Of a DNA stretch of 64,000 nucleotides, positions 1 through 10,045 are shown piece by piece. The notes beneath the pieces were generated by a model. That model made no database searches and was not told the origin of the DNA. It was given only the letters and a program-made list of their open reading frames with translations. The DNA lies in the NCBI GenBank assembly GCA_033557465.1, contig CM066031.1, positions 1,443,054,163-1,443,118,162 of the forward strand, written 5' to 3'. The stretch's first letter is position 1. Each line of letters starts with the position of its first letter. Both the position numbers and the translations under genes were made by a program. Origin of the DNA: Ichthyophis bannanicus (lineage: Eukaryota > Chordata > Amphibia > Gymnophiona > Ichthyophiidae).

Positions 1-842
1 TTTTATTCTCCATTCCTTTCTTTATAATACCTAGCATTCTATTTGCTTTCTTGGCCACAGTTGCACACTAGGCAGACGGTTTCAACTTATTATCCACAAT
101 GATCCTCAGATCCTTTTCCTGGGTGGCGATTTCTACTGTGGAACCTTGCATCATGTAATCATAGTTGGGTTCTTTTTCCCTAAGTGCATAACTACACTTG
201 TCCATATTAAATTTCATCTGCCATATGGATGCAAGATCCTCTTGCAATTTCACAACAGACTTGTGTTTTAACAACTTTGAGTAATTCTGTGTCATCTGCA
301 AATTTGATCACCTCACTCCTTAATCCCATTTCCAGGTCATTCATAAATATGTTAAAAAAACAGCAGGCCCAGCACAGATCCCTGGGGTACTCCATTATTC
401 ACCTGTCTCCACTGAGAAAATCATCCATTTAGTCCTATTCTCTGTTTTCTATCTTTTAATCAGTTCCTAATCCACAATAGTATGCTGTCTCCTCCCCCAT
501 GGCTTTTTAATTTCTCCAAGTGTCTCTCTTGAGGAACGTTTTCAAAGGCTTTCTGAAGATCCAGATACACTGCATCAACCGACTCACCTTTATCTACCTG
601 TTTATTCACACCTTCAAAAAAATAAGAGATTAGTAAGACAAGACTTTCTTTGGCTAAATCCATTTTGGCTTTCTGCCATTAAACCATGACAATCTACATG
701 TTCAACAATTTTTTTTAATAATGGTTTCTACCATTTTGCCCAGTATTGATGTCGGGCTCACCAGTCTGTAGTTTCCAGATCACCCATTGAACCCTTTTTA
801 AAAACTGGTATTACATTGGCCACTCTCCAATCTTCAAGTACT
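1..842 (-). mobile_element. CR1-like LINE fragment (family A), reverse transcriptase part
   Basis: Read on the minus strand this fragment encodes pieces of a CR1-clade reverse transcriptase: a finger/palm stretch ending in DLQKAFENVPQ, then FADDTELLK with the catalytic FADD box, then the start of the C-terminal thumb. It aligns along its length with about 13223-14090, so both belong to one CR1 family (called A here). It is broken by frameshifts and stops. The window edge cuts it on the left and an RTE/BovB-like LINE abuts it at about 843; I did not find the missing CR1 sequence beyond that LINE, so the join may not be a simple insertion. Confidence 0.85.
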
Positions 843-922
843 ATTGTTGTTGTTAAGTGCCATCGAGTCTGTGTCAATTCATGGCGACCCTCTGGATAGT
901 TGTCCTAAACTGTGCTCGATCT

Positions 923-1249
923 TCAGTCGGGCAACTCATTGCTGATAGGGACACCCATAGCTACTGTTATTGTATCGAACCATCTCATTGCTAGCCTTCC
1001 TCTTTTGTGCGGACCTTCTACCTTGCCAAGCATGATGTCTTTCTCTAATGATTTCTCTCTTTGCATGATGTGTCCAAAGTATGAAAGCTGACGTCTTGTC
1101 ATCTGAGCTTCTAAAGAAAGCTTAGGTTTGATCTCCTCTAGTACTAACTGGTTTCTTCTTCGGGCAGTCCATGGTATACACATTATTCGTTGCCAGCACC
1201 ATAATTCAAAGGCATTGATTTTCTTCCTGTCTATCTTTTTCACATCCAT
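923..1249 (-). pseudogene. RTE/BovB-like LINE ORF, C-terminal segment
   Basis: An open stretch of 108 codons matching the end of the BovB/RTE polyprotein: FELWCWQRIMCIPWTARRR, then a segment with YFGHIMQREKSLEKDIMLGK and a basic patch. In BovB-type LINEs this region follows the reverse transcriptase and is probably involved in nucleic-acid binding. The reading frame is lost upstream towards the RT, so it is only part of a broken gene. Family assignment rests on recognising this conserved tail and is fairly secure. Confidence 0.85.
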
Positions 1250-1636
1250 ATGACATTATTGAAAATACCATGGCTTGAACAAGTCAAATCTTTGTATGGA
1301 GAGAGACATCTCTGCTCTTGAGAATCTTGTCCAGGTCCTTCACAGCCATTCTGTCAAGAGCAATGCGTCGTCAGATTTCTTGACTGCTTGTTGTCTGAGT
1401 GTTGATCCAAGTAGGTTAAAGTTATCAACTATTTCTTCACCATCAACAATGAACTTATTGATTTTGCCAGTTGTCAGGATCTATGCCTTATTTACATTAA
1501 GGTGCAAGCCCATTCTGAGACTATGTTCCTTGATCTTGAAAAGCAAATGTTTCAGATCGTCTTCACTTTCAGCCAATAATATTCTATCAGCAGCACAGTG
1601 ATGATTGTTGATGAGTCTTCCACCAATCTTAATACC

Positions 1637-2990
1637 TCAGTTGACCTTCATAGAGTCCTGCTTCTCTGATGATTTGTTCTGCACATAAATTAAACAGGTA
1701 GGGGGAATGTATGCAGCCTTGTTGTACACCTTTGCTGATTTTAAACCATTCTGTTTCTGCTTTTTCCGTTCTTGATCAATGTAAAGGTTGTGCAAGAGAA
1801 CTATCAGGTGTTCTGGTACACCCATGCTTATTAATGTGGTTCAGAGTTTCTCATAGTTTACACAGTCAAAAGTCATGCTGTAGTCAATAAAACACATATG
1901 GATATCCTTTTGAAATTCTTTTGCCTTTTCAAGCATCCATCTTACATCCGCGATGATGTCTCTCGATCCTTGCCTTTTCCTGAACCCTGCTTGCATTTCA
2001 AGCAGCTCTCATTCCAAATATGGATGTAGTCTCTGCTGGATAATCTTGAATAGAATCTTGCTATCATGTGGGATCAGAGCGATTGTGCAAAAATGTTCAC
2101 AGTCAGCTGGAACACCTTTCTTTAGTATTGGTATAAACACAGATCTTTTCCAGTCAGTTGGCCATGATGTTGTCCTCCAAAGGTTCCTGCCAGGGCCTTG
2201 TAAGTATAGTAACAGCTGCATCCCATTGCTATAATGCTTCAATGGGAATGCCATCAATGTCCGGTGCTTTGTTCTTTGATAAAGCTTTCAATGCTGCTTC
2301 AACATCTTCACCAATGGTTTCTAATCATAAGGTACAAGCTGAAACAGCTGTTGGTCCATTTGAAACTTATGGTATAATGGCTCTGTATATTCTTCCCACC
2401 TTTTCTTGATCTTCTCATCATTCAACATGGATCCTTGAGCATCTTGTAGCATTCCAATTCAAGGATGGAATTTCATCTTTAACGCTCATAGGTTTAGGAA
2501 AGCCAATCTTGTTCTTCCTTTAATAGTTTCTGATTCTATTTCCTTGCATGTGTCATTGTAGTACTCCTTATCTTGTATTGCTGCATGTTGGAAATCTCTG
2601 TTGAGTTCTGCGATTGCCTCTTACTCCTCTGGCTTTAGCTTCTCTGCATTTCTGGGCAATTTTCAGAGTTTCTTCGGTCATCCATTTTGGCTGTTTTTGC
2701 TTTTTCGACTTTTATAGAGACTTCTCGCTTTCTTCCAACACAACCTTCTTAGTGTCAGCCCATAACTCTTCTGGAGCTCTGTCGTTTGTATCTAAAGCAG
2801 CAAATCAATTTTGCAGGTAGTCTTTAAATTCTGGTGGCATCTTCTCAAGGTCATATTTTGCTATCGTCATGAGTGGCTTATTCTTTTTCAACTTTAGCTT
2901 GAGTTTGCATACTAGTAGTTGGCGATCTGTACCATAGTCAGCTCCAGATTTTTTCTTTATCGATGTTATAGAGCTTTCCATCATTGACAT
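1637..2990 (-). pseudogene. RTE/BovB-like reverse transcriptase, frameshifted
   Basis: Pieces of the RT domain lie in several frames. At 2009-2257 there is DWKRSVFIPILKKG and ALIPHDSKILFKIIQQRL, the RT fingers. At 1637-1825 there is GVPEHLIVLLHNLYIDQE, the palm region. The catalytic aspartate box region (about 1450-1620) is too decayed to read with confidence. The enzyme would normally copy its RNA at a nicked chromosomal target. The order and orientation match the endonuclease to the right and the C-terminal segment to the left, so all are one gene. Confidence 0.8.
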
Positions 2991-3007
2991 CCACAGATGT
3001 AGTCAAT

Positions 3008-3620
3008 TCAATTTTTGCACGATCCACTGGGTAAAGTCCATGTGTACAGTCGCTGCTTGTGTTGCTGGAAGAAGGTGTTTGAGATGAATAGATTGTTGGT
3101 CTTGCAGAATTCTCTCAGTCTTTCTGCAACTTCATTTTTGTTGCCAAGTCCATATTTTCCAACCACTCTACCTTCTTTGTTGCCAACCTTTGCGTTCCAG
3201 TCATCCATGACTATCAGTATATACTGTTTCAAGCTGGAACTGACAGAACCTGCAAACTTGTTCATAGAACTCATCAATTTCATCCTCTTCTGCAGCTGTT
3301 GTTGGGGCATATACCTACAGCTGTGTTGATGAGCATTCCTTCACTGATTGCACTGTATTTCATTACAGTTCTTGCAAGTTTCTTCTCGATAATAAATACA
3401 CCACCATTTCTTCTTTGTCTTTCATTTCCAGCATAGTAGAACATGTGATCATTGGATTCAAAGTGCCTTATGTCAGTCCATTTCAATTCCCTGACACCCA
3501 ACAGATCAAGTTGTACACATTCCATTTCATTCTTGACCACCTCCAACTTCCCTTGGTTCATGCTTCATACGTTACATGTCCCAATACGTAAGACATCTTT
3601 GCAGCTTCTGACTCTTATTT
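3008..3620 (-). pseudogene. RTE/BovB-like APE endonuclease
   Basis: Two overlapping open pieces (3280-3561 and 3008-3310) cover an exonuclease-endonuclease-phosphatase domain: VQLDLLGVRELKW with the ELKW catalytic glutamate region, YYAGNERQRRNGGVFI, then MDDWNAKVGNKEGRVVGKYG carrying the D-x-N motif. Vertebrate copies of this domain are often annotated as craniofacial development protein 2-like. The endonuclease nicks the target to start reverse transcription. One frameshift separates the pieces near 3290. Confidence 0.85.
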
Positions 3621-3905
3621 CATGTGCAGCTACATCAGTAGTCAGACGTCCTGAGGCTTTGATCCAACCACATCATAAATGCTGGCTTTACTCTGAAAGG
3701 TCTTCAGCTCATCCCCAGTAGCCAGCTGAGTGCCTTCTGGCCTGGGGGTCTCATCTTCCAGCACTAAAGTGCAATTTGCTTTGTTGTGACTATCCATTGG
3801 GTTTTTGCGGCAGTTCAGATTCAGGCGGTGTGTCACAGCCTGCAGGGTGACTATTCCAAATGTGCACTCAAAGAGGAATGTTTTTAACTCCATTTTAAAT
3901 TGTTT

Positions 3906-5955
3906 ATAGATAGATGAAGATGAAAGAGCAGACTAATCCATAAATGTGGGAACAACAAAGGAAAAGGCTGATGGTCTTATGGTTTCATGTTTTGCACTGG
4001 AGGGTGGGGAAAATGTGTAACTCAATGCCATGAGCTGAATATAAGATGCGAGCTGGTGTGTGTAAGTAAAGTAATGAGAGAAGACAGATAAATGAGGGGC
4101 TTTGTTGTGAAGTGCAACTATGTCCCTTCATCTAACCAGAGCCATTAATTGCATATTCCCACCCTTACGTTTCGCCTTGCTATATGTTTTTGTCTGTCCC
4201 GGAATATATTGTTGTTCTACCAAGCTGTCTAAAATACTGCAATTTGTCTTCTTCATCATTCATCCCATTATGATCATGTGGCACCACTATACATTAAATC
4301 CCATTGGTTTCCTTTTCCATACAGTATACAATATAAACTTCTGGTTACTGTTCACAAAGTCCTTGATTCTTGCACTCCAACATATCTTTCCTCTTACATT
4401 ATACCACATGCATCCACTCATTCTCTACATTCCGTACATGCAAATCGTGTGTTTACCGTCTCCATCACAAGCCTACCTCGAGAGCACCTGCAAGAATATT
4501 TTTATTCTTGGCCCCTTCCCTCTGGAATTTCCTATTGATATTCACCTGGAAGCCTCTCTCCCTAAGTTCAAAACTGCTGTTAAAACGTATTTGTTCCAAC
4601 ATGCATTTAACATTACCATTGATTTAACATAACATTACGATACTATCTACGCTCTGAAAAATCTCTCTCTCAGATGTTGGGCCTGGTATCTCTGTTTCCT
4701 CAGCTTCCTTACACATTCCCCCTCTGTACTTTACTTTCCTATTTTAATAAGGCATTCTTTTTCCTTTTCTTATTTTAGTATGTTTTTATTGTAAATCGCT
4801 TTGCTTTGACACATTTCTGCATCCAGTTCTTGTGCGTCCATATATTTCCTTTCCAAAATGTCATGTGTATATTAATCCACTCCCCTTTTTTTTTTCAAAT
4901 TGTAAACCGCTATGAAGTTTGTACCTTAGCGGTATAGAAATCCTTAGAAATAAATAAAATTTAAAGTGAGGTCAGGATCTTGTAATGGATACGAGATTAA
5001 ATAGGGAGCCAATGATGGTGAATTATATCAGTGGAGTGACGTGATCATATTTCCAGTTATCAGCTAAGATGCGGACGGCAGTATTTCCAATTGACTGAAG
5101 TTTTAGTTCATATTCAGGTAAACCAGAGTAAATGGTGTTGCAGGAATCAAGATTTAATATGACAATGCTCAGGATAACCATGGTTTGAGCAGAGAAGAAA
5201 TGCACAGATTTGGGGAGAAAGGTACATTCAAAGTTGAGGTTATGTAACTCCCAGATATTTAAAAGTTGCTGCAAAGCATTATAGAACTATTTAAAACAGG
5301 GGGAGGAAGAGGTTCCAGGTGAGCCAAGTAGCAGAGGTCTTCTGAGGATTAAGTTACAAAAAATTATCATGCAGCCATTTGGTGACTTTGATGAGGTAGA
5401 AGTTAATTGAAGATAGATCTGGGCTGGTACGAACAGTTTAGGTGTTAAGGGGAATATCATTAGCATAAAGACAGTCATAACAGAGCCTTGTGGGATTCTG
5501 CATGAACGAGGTAGAACAAAAGATGATGTAGTAGCTGTGACAGCTTAAAATGAATGATCAGACATGAAGGATTAGAACCAGTATATCATCATGAAGACCA
5601 CCACGGAACAGAGGAAAGAGAAGGATGGCATAGCTTATCAAATCAAAAGTACAGGAAAGGTCAAGAGACTACTAATGCAATTTTCCCACAGTTCAGAGAG
5701 CTGTAGATATCACTAAAGGAAGATGTAATGATGCTCTCTCTGTGTTATGGAAGGGATGGAAACCGGATTGGCGTAGGAAGAGAAAATGGGTATCAGACAG
5801 TTATCAGACAGTTGAAAGAAAACCCATCTCTCAGAGTTTGGAAATGAACTGGAAATAGGTCAAAGGTTGGCTGGATTCAGAAGATCGAAGGCGGCCTTTT
5901 TAAGAAGGCGTCAGACAAGCACTATCTTCAGAGATTTGGGACAGTACCAGTAGTT
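3906..5955 (-). mobile_element. L2-like LINE remnant, split by later insertions (part 1)
   Basis: Minus-strand RT C-terminal sequence is legible at 5023-5274: LNLDSCNTIYSGLP, then KLQSIGNTAVRILAD and HVTPL, the thumb signature shared by L2 and related LINEs. The 3' part lies at 3906-4119 and resumes at about 4966, so the plus-strand L2-like end at 4120-4965 was inserted into it. The sequence parallels the better preserved element at 23400-24700. It appears to continue beyond the hAT MITE at 6274-6437 and again at 12301-12534. Confidence 0.72.
4120..4965 (+). mobile_element. L2-like LINE 3' end nested in another L2-like element
   Basis: On the plus strand the end of the RT ORF is readable in the frame at 4278-4538 (YIKSHWFPFPYSIQYKLL, then TPTYLSSYI), matching the LHWLPI-x-RIQYK region of L2/Rex-like LINEs. 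It is followed by a 3' UTR and a tail with a TTGTAAACCGC block and AATAAATAAA ending at about 4965. The element is 5'-truncated and frameshifted. The surrounding minus-strand L2-like sequence resumes directly after the tail, which supports a nested insertion. Confidence 0.8.
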
Positions 5956-5963
5956 AGATTGTG

Positions 5964-6265
5964 CAGGGCTGGCCCAAGGTTTTCTGCCACCCTAGGCAGA
6001 AATACCGGCCTCACTGCCCCCACCCCCCAGCTGCCACCAATTCCATCTCGGGAGAGGGAGGCAGGCAGGCAGCAGCAGATGATTTCAAGAAGTGGCGGCA
6101 AAAAGCAGCTGCTTTTGGAGATGCTGCCGCTACCCACCTCCTCCCCTCCAATGAAAACGTCAGCAGTTCGCAGGGGAGGAGCGGCACAGCTGGTCATGTG
6201 TGCTGCTGCTGCCACCACCCACCCAGGCCAACCACCTAGCTCGCCTAGTAGACAGGCCGGTCCTG
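5964..6265. mobile_element. hAT-type MITE, 302 bp, with perfect 8 bp target duplication
   Basis: The termini are CAGGGCTGGCC on the left and the complement of CAGGACCGGCC on the right. Both sides carry the identical 8 bp sequence AGATTGTG (5956-5963 and 6266-6273). An 8 bp duplication with CAGGG-type ends is diagnostic of hAT transposons. The interior is GC-rich and holds no transposase, so the element must have been moved by an enzyme supplied elsewhere. Open frames across it are compositional. It lies in the old L2-like LINE. Confidence 0.93.
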
Positions 6266-6273
6266 AGATTGTG

Positions 6274-6437
6274 ATTAATAGCAATCAATCAAACTCAGAG
6301 ATTGTTCTTACAGCCAGGATGAAGGAATAGGGTCCAAATGGTATGTGGTTTTATGGGTAGTCTTGATAAGCTTTCCTAGAGAAGCATCGGTAGCCAAAGC
6401 AAAATAAGACAAAGTATGAGCAAGAAAGAGTAGTTAC
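6274..6437 (-). mobile_element. L2-like LINE remnant (part 2) between two hAT insertions
   Basis: This short stretch continues the sequence before the MITE at 5955 without a gap once the duplicated 8 bp is removed. It has no clear protein similarity of its own. Its last 8 bases, GTAGTTAC (6430-6437), are one half of the target duplication of the large hAT element. They probably also include the first bases of the DIRS terminus that reappears at 8887. Confidence 0.5.
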
Positions 6438-6540
6438 CAGGGCCGGATTTACCTATACGCCATGTACGCCATGGCGTAGGGCCCACAGCCGGCAGGGGCC
6501 CACAAAAAAAGAACAAGTTCATTTTTTTTTTACATACAAT

Positions 6541-6949
6541 TTAAAAAAAAACCTGGTGGCTGCCGCCGCGGGGCCCCCTCTGCTGCCGCGGCAGCACCGA
6601 CTGACCCGCGGGGGCCCCGTCTACAAGCTGAAGCCGTCGGGTCGGGTCGTCCCTCCCTCGCTGCAGGCTGTAGGCTGTGAGAGACGCGAAAGGAGAGTGT
6701 CTCCTCGCGTCTCTGTTAAGCCCGCAGGGGCTGATGGGAAATTTCCCATCAGCCCCTGCGGGCTTAACAGAGACGCGAGGAGACGCTCTCCCTTCGCGTC
6801 TCTCACAGCCTGCAGCCTGCACGGAGGGAGGGAGGGAGAACCGAACCGACCCGACGGCTTCAGCTTGTAGACAGGGCCCCCGCGGGTCAGTCCGTGCTGC
6901 CGCGGCAGCAGAGGGGGCCCCGCAGCGGCAGCCACCAGGTTTTTTTTAA
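6541..6949. repeat. Large palindrome inside hAT copy 1
   Basis: Two arms of about 200 bp are reverse complements, with the centre between 6741 and 6742 (GGGAAATTTCCC). The outer ends read CCTGGTGGCTG and CAGCCACCAGG. The sequence is very GC-rich and includes GCCGCGGCAGCA and GACGGCTTCAGCTTGTAG on the arms. As single-stranded DNA or RNA it would form a long hairpin. Open frames on both strands across it are mirror images and not genes. Confidence 0.93.
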
Positions 6950-6964
6950 AAATTAAATTTTACT

Positions 6965-7800
6965 TTAGGCCGGGGGGGGGGGTAGGACTGGTAATGGTCT
7001 ATGGGGGGGGCTGGGGCTGGAAATGGGCTGGGGGGGGTAGGGCTGGTACTGGGCTATGGGGGGGTAGGACTGGTAATGGGCTATTGGGGGGGCTGGGGCT
7101 GGAAATGGGCTGGGCTGGGCTGGGGGGGGGGTTAAGGCAAGAAGTGGGCTGATGTGGTTAGGACTGTTAATTAACTTTGGGCTGTTGGGGGGGCTTAGAA
7201 CTGGCAATGGGCTTTGGGGGGGGTAAAGACTGTTAATGGGCTGTGGGATGATGGGGGATGTATGGTAATGGCAAAAGGGGGGGGAAACGACAGCAAATGG
7301 GATGGCGGGTTAAGACTGGAGGGGGGCTGATGGGGTTCGGACTGGTAATGGGCTGTTGGGGGGGGTTAGAACTGGTAATGGGCTTTGGGGGGGTTAAGAC
7401 TGGTAATGGGCTTTGGGGGGGTTAAGACTGGTAATGGGCTGTGGGCTGATGGGGGTTGTCTGGTAATGGGCTATGGGGGGCTAGGACTGGAAATGGGCTT
7501 GGGGGTTAAAACTGGAGGTGGGATGATGGGGTTAGGACTGGTAATGGGCTGTGGGCTGATGGGGTGGAAGGACTGGCAATGGACTATGGGGGCGCTGACT
7601 GGAAATGGGTTGATGGGGTTAGGACTGGAAGTGGGCTGATGGGGGGTTAGGACTGGTAATGGGTTATAGGGGGGGGCTTAAACTGAAAATGGGGTGATGG
7701 GTTAAGGACGGTAAGTGGGTTGATGGGGGGCTAGGACTGGTATTGGGTGGGGGGGTTGCTAGGACTGGAAATGGGCTGATGGATGGCTAGGACTGGAAAT
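6965..7800 (+). repeat. G-rich degenerate minisatellite inside hAT copy 1
   Basis: Roughly 25-35 bp units of the type GGGCTGATGGGGGTTAGG / ACTGGTAATGGGCT repeat throughout, with G runs of 4 to 9 bases every 15-30 bp. The plus strand is strongly guanine-rich and satisfies simple G-quadruplex patterns many times over. A homologous block occupies 19040-19620 in hAT copy 2. Confidence 0.88.
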
Positions 7801-8954
7801 GGGCTGATGCAGGGACTAGAAGGGAATGGATGCTGGGTGAGGCTGGAACTAGAAGGGAGCTGATGTTGGGGGAGGATTAGAATGGGATGGGGCTGGAAGA
7901 GTAAAATGGAGAAGGGAAAAATATTGTGTGGGAGGGATAAAAAATCTACAATTGGCCAGGTATTGGGAGAGTAAGTGGGGATTGAGGATGGAGGGTTAAA
8001 ATTTGAGTGGATGAAATAGGAATGAGGAAAGAGCAAAAGGAGAAAGATTAGTATGTTAAAGCAGATGTAGAGAGAGAATGGAAAAAATCTAGAAGAGAGA
8101 AGAAAGGACAAATGGACAGCAGACGATGGAGAGTTAGCAGAAGACACGAAGAAACCAGAAGAAAGTGGCTGGAGCAATTGCAGCTGAAAAAAATGCACAA
8201 AAGGTAGAAAAATATCTCTTTATTTTGAATTTATTTATTGGAATATGTCAGCTCTGGTAAATGTGCAACATTAACGTCTGCGCTTTGTTTAGTACAAGAG
8301 CAAATTAATGTATAGTTTTATTTCTACAGTGTTGTACATTCCAAGTTTGGCTTTTGGGATTCCCAGTTTAATTATTGTCTTCCTGTTTCTAAATTGTGAT
8401 TACTTGTTTGGTGATGGTCTATGTTCTGCATGTGTAACTGAGCTGAGGTGTTCTGTTTATATAATTCCTATTTGACATTGCCACTTGTTCTCTTTCCCCA
8501 GTAGGTCATGTATTGTTGTTCTCTGAAATGTATTGGTTTAATATTTGCAGTGTTGCCTTTTGATTGGTAGAGTATGGTGCTTTGTGAGTCCTGGTAGTGC
8601 TGTTAGGATACGGCGGGTTTACTATGGGCAGTGTTTGTAGTAGTTCCTAATGTGTCTGGCAGTTGGCACTGGATTATAGTAATGTAGAAATCTTTTAGTC
8701 TTTCTTTATCCATACACTCATTAAGAGGCACGTTTACTAAAAGTTAGTATATGGTAACATTCTGCAAATATTTATGCAAATGAGGCCCCTTATGCAAATG
8801 AGGCCCGCACCCCCCTTGGGCCGCCCCTGCTGGGGGCCCACAATTTTTGTTGGCGTAGGGCCTCACTCAAGGTAAATCCGGCCCTGGTAGTTACTCACCT
8901 GTAACAGGTGTTCTCCAGGAGCAGCAGGAATCAGTCCTCACATATGGGCTTAAT

Positions 8955-9012
8955 GTTCCTAATGTGTCTGGCAGTTGGCACTGGATTATATTAATGTAGA
9001 AATCTTTTAGTC
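8955..9012 (+). other. 58 bp filler copied from the neighbouring hAT
   Basis: This segment matches 8643-8700, inside the hAT 3' region, at 57 of 58 positions in the same orientation. It lies outside the hAT's terminal repeat and target duplication, inside the DIRS. The same sequence also occurs in hAT copy 2 near 20401-20459, so it belongs to the hAT and is foreign to the DIRS. It sits exactly where the DIRS jumps from its terminus to the RT domain. Confidence 0.9.
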
Positions 9013-9013
9013 A

Positions 9014-10045
9014 TATGTAGCCTGGCATTGGGGGGTCACATGCACTGTCAAAGCCATGTGGCCAAGGAGCTTCAGGCAGAGTCTGGCGGAGATCAGTGAC
9101 CTGCTGAGAAACTGGTTTGCTAAGTTTATCAGCCTTTGGGCTCTGTCTTCTGGCAAGAATGCCTTTGCCAGTCGAGAGTCCAACCTCGCCCCTATGAACT
9201 CCAAGTTCTGGGAGGGGAACAAAGTGGACTTTGCGAAGTTTATTACGAACCCCCAAGCTTTGAAGAAGAGCAATAGTTCTGAGAGTAGCCTGTCGGGCCT
9301 CCTGGCACGTCTGACCTCTTATGAGCCAGTCGTCCAGATATGGGAAGACAAAGACTCCCTGATTTCACAGGTAGGCCGCAACCACTGCCAGGCACTTGGT
9401 AAATACCCTGGGAGCGGAGGTGAGGCCAAAAGGTAGTACTCTGTACTGATAATGGTTTCCTCCCACAATGAACCTGAGGTACTTTCTGTGGTCTGGATGA
9501 ATGAGGATGTGAGTATACGCATCCTTTAGATCTGATTAGCATAGCCAATCTCCCTGCTGGAGGTAGGGAAGAAGTGTTCCAAGAGTAAGCATCTTGAACT
9601 TTTCCTTCTCCAGGAACTTGTTGAGGTTTCTGAGATCTAGAATAGGTCGAAGGCCACCGGTTCTTTTGGGTACCAGGAAATACCTGGAGTAGAACCCTCG
9701 ACCTTGCAAGTGGGGAGGCACAGGCTCCACCGCCCTGTCCACCAACAGACCTTGGAGCTCCTGAAAGAGAAGATCTGTGTGCAGGGGAGGCCTTGGAGGC
9801 TCCCCTGGGAAGTATGGAGGAGGCAGTTGTTGGAAGTGTTGTAGATAGTCCTTTTGGACTATGCTTAACACCCAACTGTCTCCACTGATAAGTGGCCACT
9901 GGTGGGCAAACAGGGCGAGGCGACCTCCTGTGCAGGGTTGGGAGAGCAGGGACGGAGAGGCTATGCCTAAGGAGTCAAAAACCCCCACCCTGCTGAGTGG
10001 GAGCAGGGGCCGGAGGCTTGGGGGTCCTCTGCCTACAGGGCCCAT
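9014..10045 (-). pseudogene. DIRS A reverse transcriptase (partial)
   Basis: The open stretch 9536-10045 encodes the N-terminal RT region: FYSRYFLVPKRTGGLRPILD, then LRNLNKFLEKEKFKML and LPYLQQGDWLC. Another piece in 9007-9273 encodes the segment after the active site (FKAWGFVINFAKSTLFPSQN, FIGARLD). The YLDDWL region would fall near 9330 but the frame is broken there. DIRS RTs copy the RNA into DNA that is then circularised. Similarity is closest to the RT of DIRS D at 42424-42864. Confidence 0.82.

Larger units (their letters stand above)
843..3905 (-). mobile_element. RTE/BovB-like LINE, decayed, near full length
   Basis: A single non-LTR retrotransposon read right to left. A short upstream coding stretch (3642-3893) is followed by an APE-type endonuclease (about 3620 to 3008), a reverse transcriptase (about 2990 to 1637) and a C-terminal tail (1249 to 923). 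The 3' end lies at about 843 beside a short GTT/ATTGTT repeat, as is usual for RTE elements. The 3' end includes a CATGGCGACC-like block also seen at BovB 3' ends. Many frameshifts and stops make it inactive. Its 3' tail resembles the tail of the SINE at 45593-45835. Confidence 0.88.
6438..8886. mobile_element. hAT-type DNA transposon, copy 1, 2449 bp, non-autonomous
   Basis: It begins CAGGGCCGGATTTACC and ends with the complement of CAGGGCCGGATTTACC, and is flanked by the identical octamer GTAGTTAC at 6430-6437 and 8887-8894. These are hAT hallmarks. No hAT transposase is readable. In order the interior holds a 400 bp perfect-looking palindrome, about 0.8 kb of G-rich minisatellite, a purine-rich block (about 7850-8200) and an AT-rich 3' part. 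The same architecture recurs at 18551-20616, so this is a defined non-autonomous family. Confidence 0.92.

Noticed and set aside
6556..6949. Overlapping open frames on both strands, about 90-104 codons
   Set aside because: They arise from the palindrome and are mirror images of one another, with GC-biased low-complexity translations and no conserved counterpart in hAT copy 2.
7385..7639. Glycine/methionine-rich frame in the G-rich region, and the Ser/Pro-rich frames opposite it
   Set aside because: A by-product of the minisatellite unit; the repeat has no conserved frame and contains stops in the other copy.
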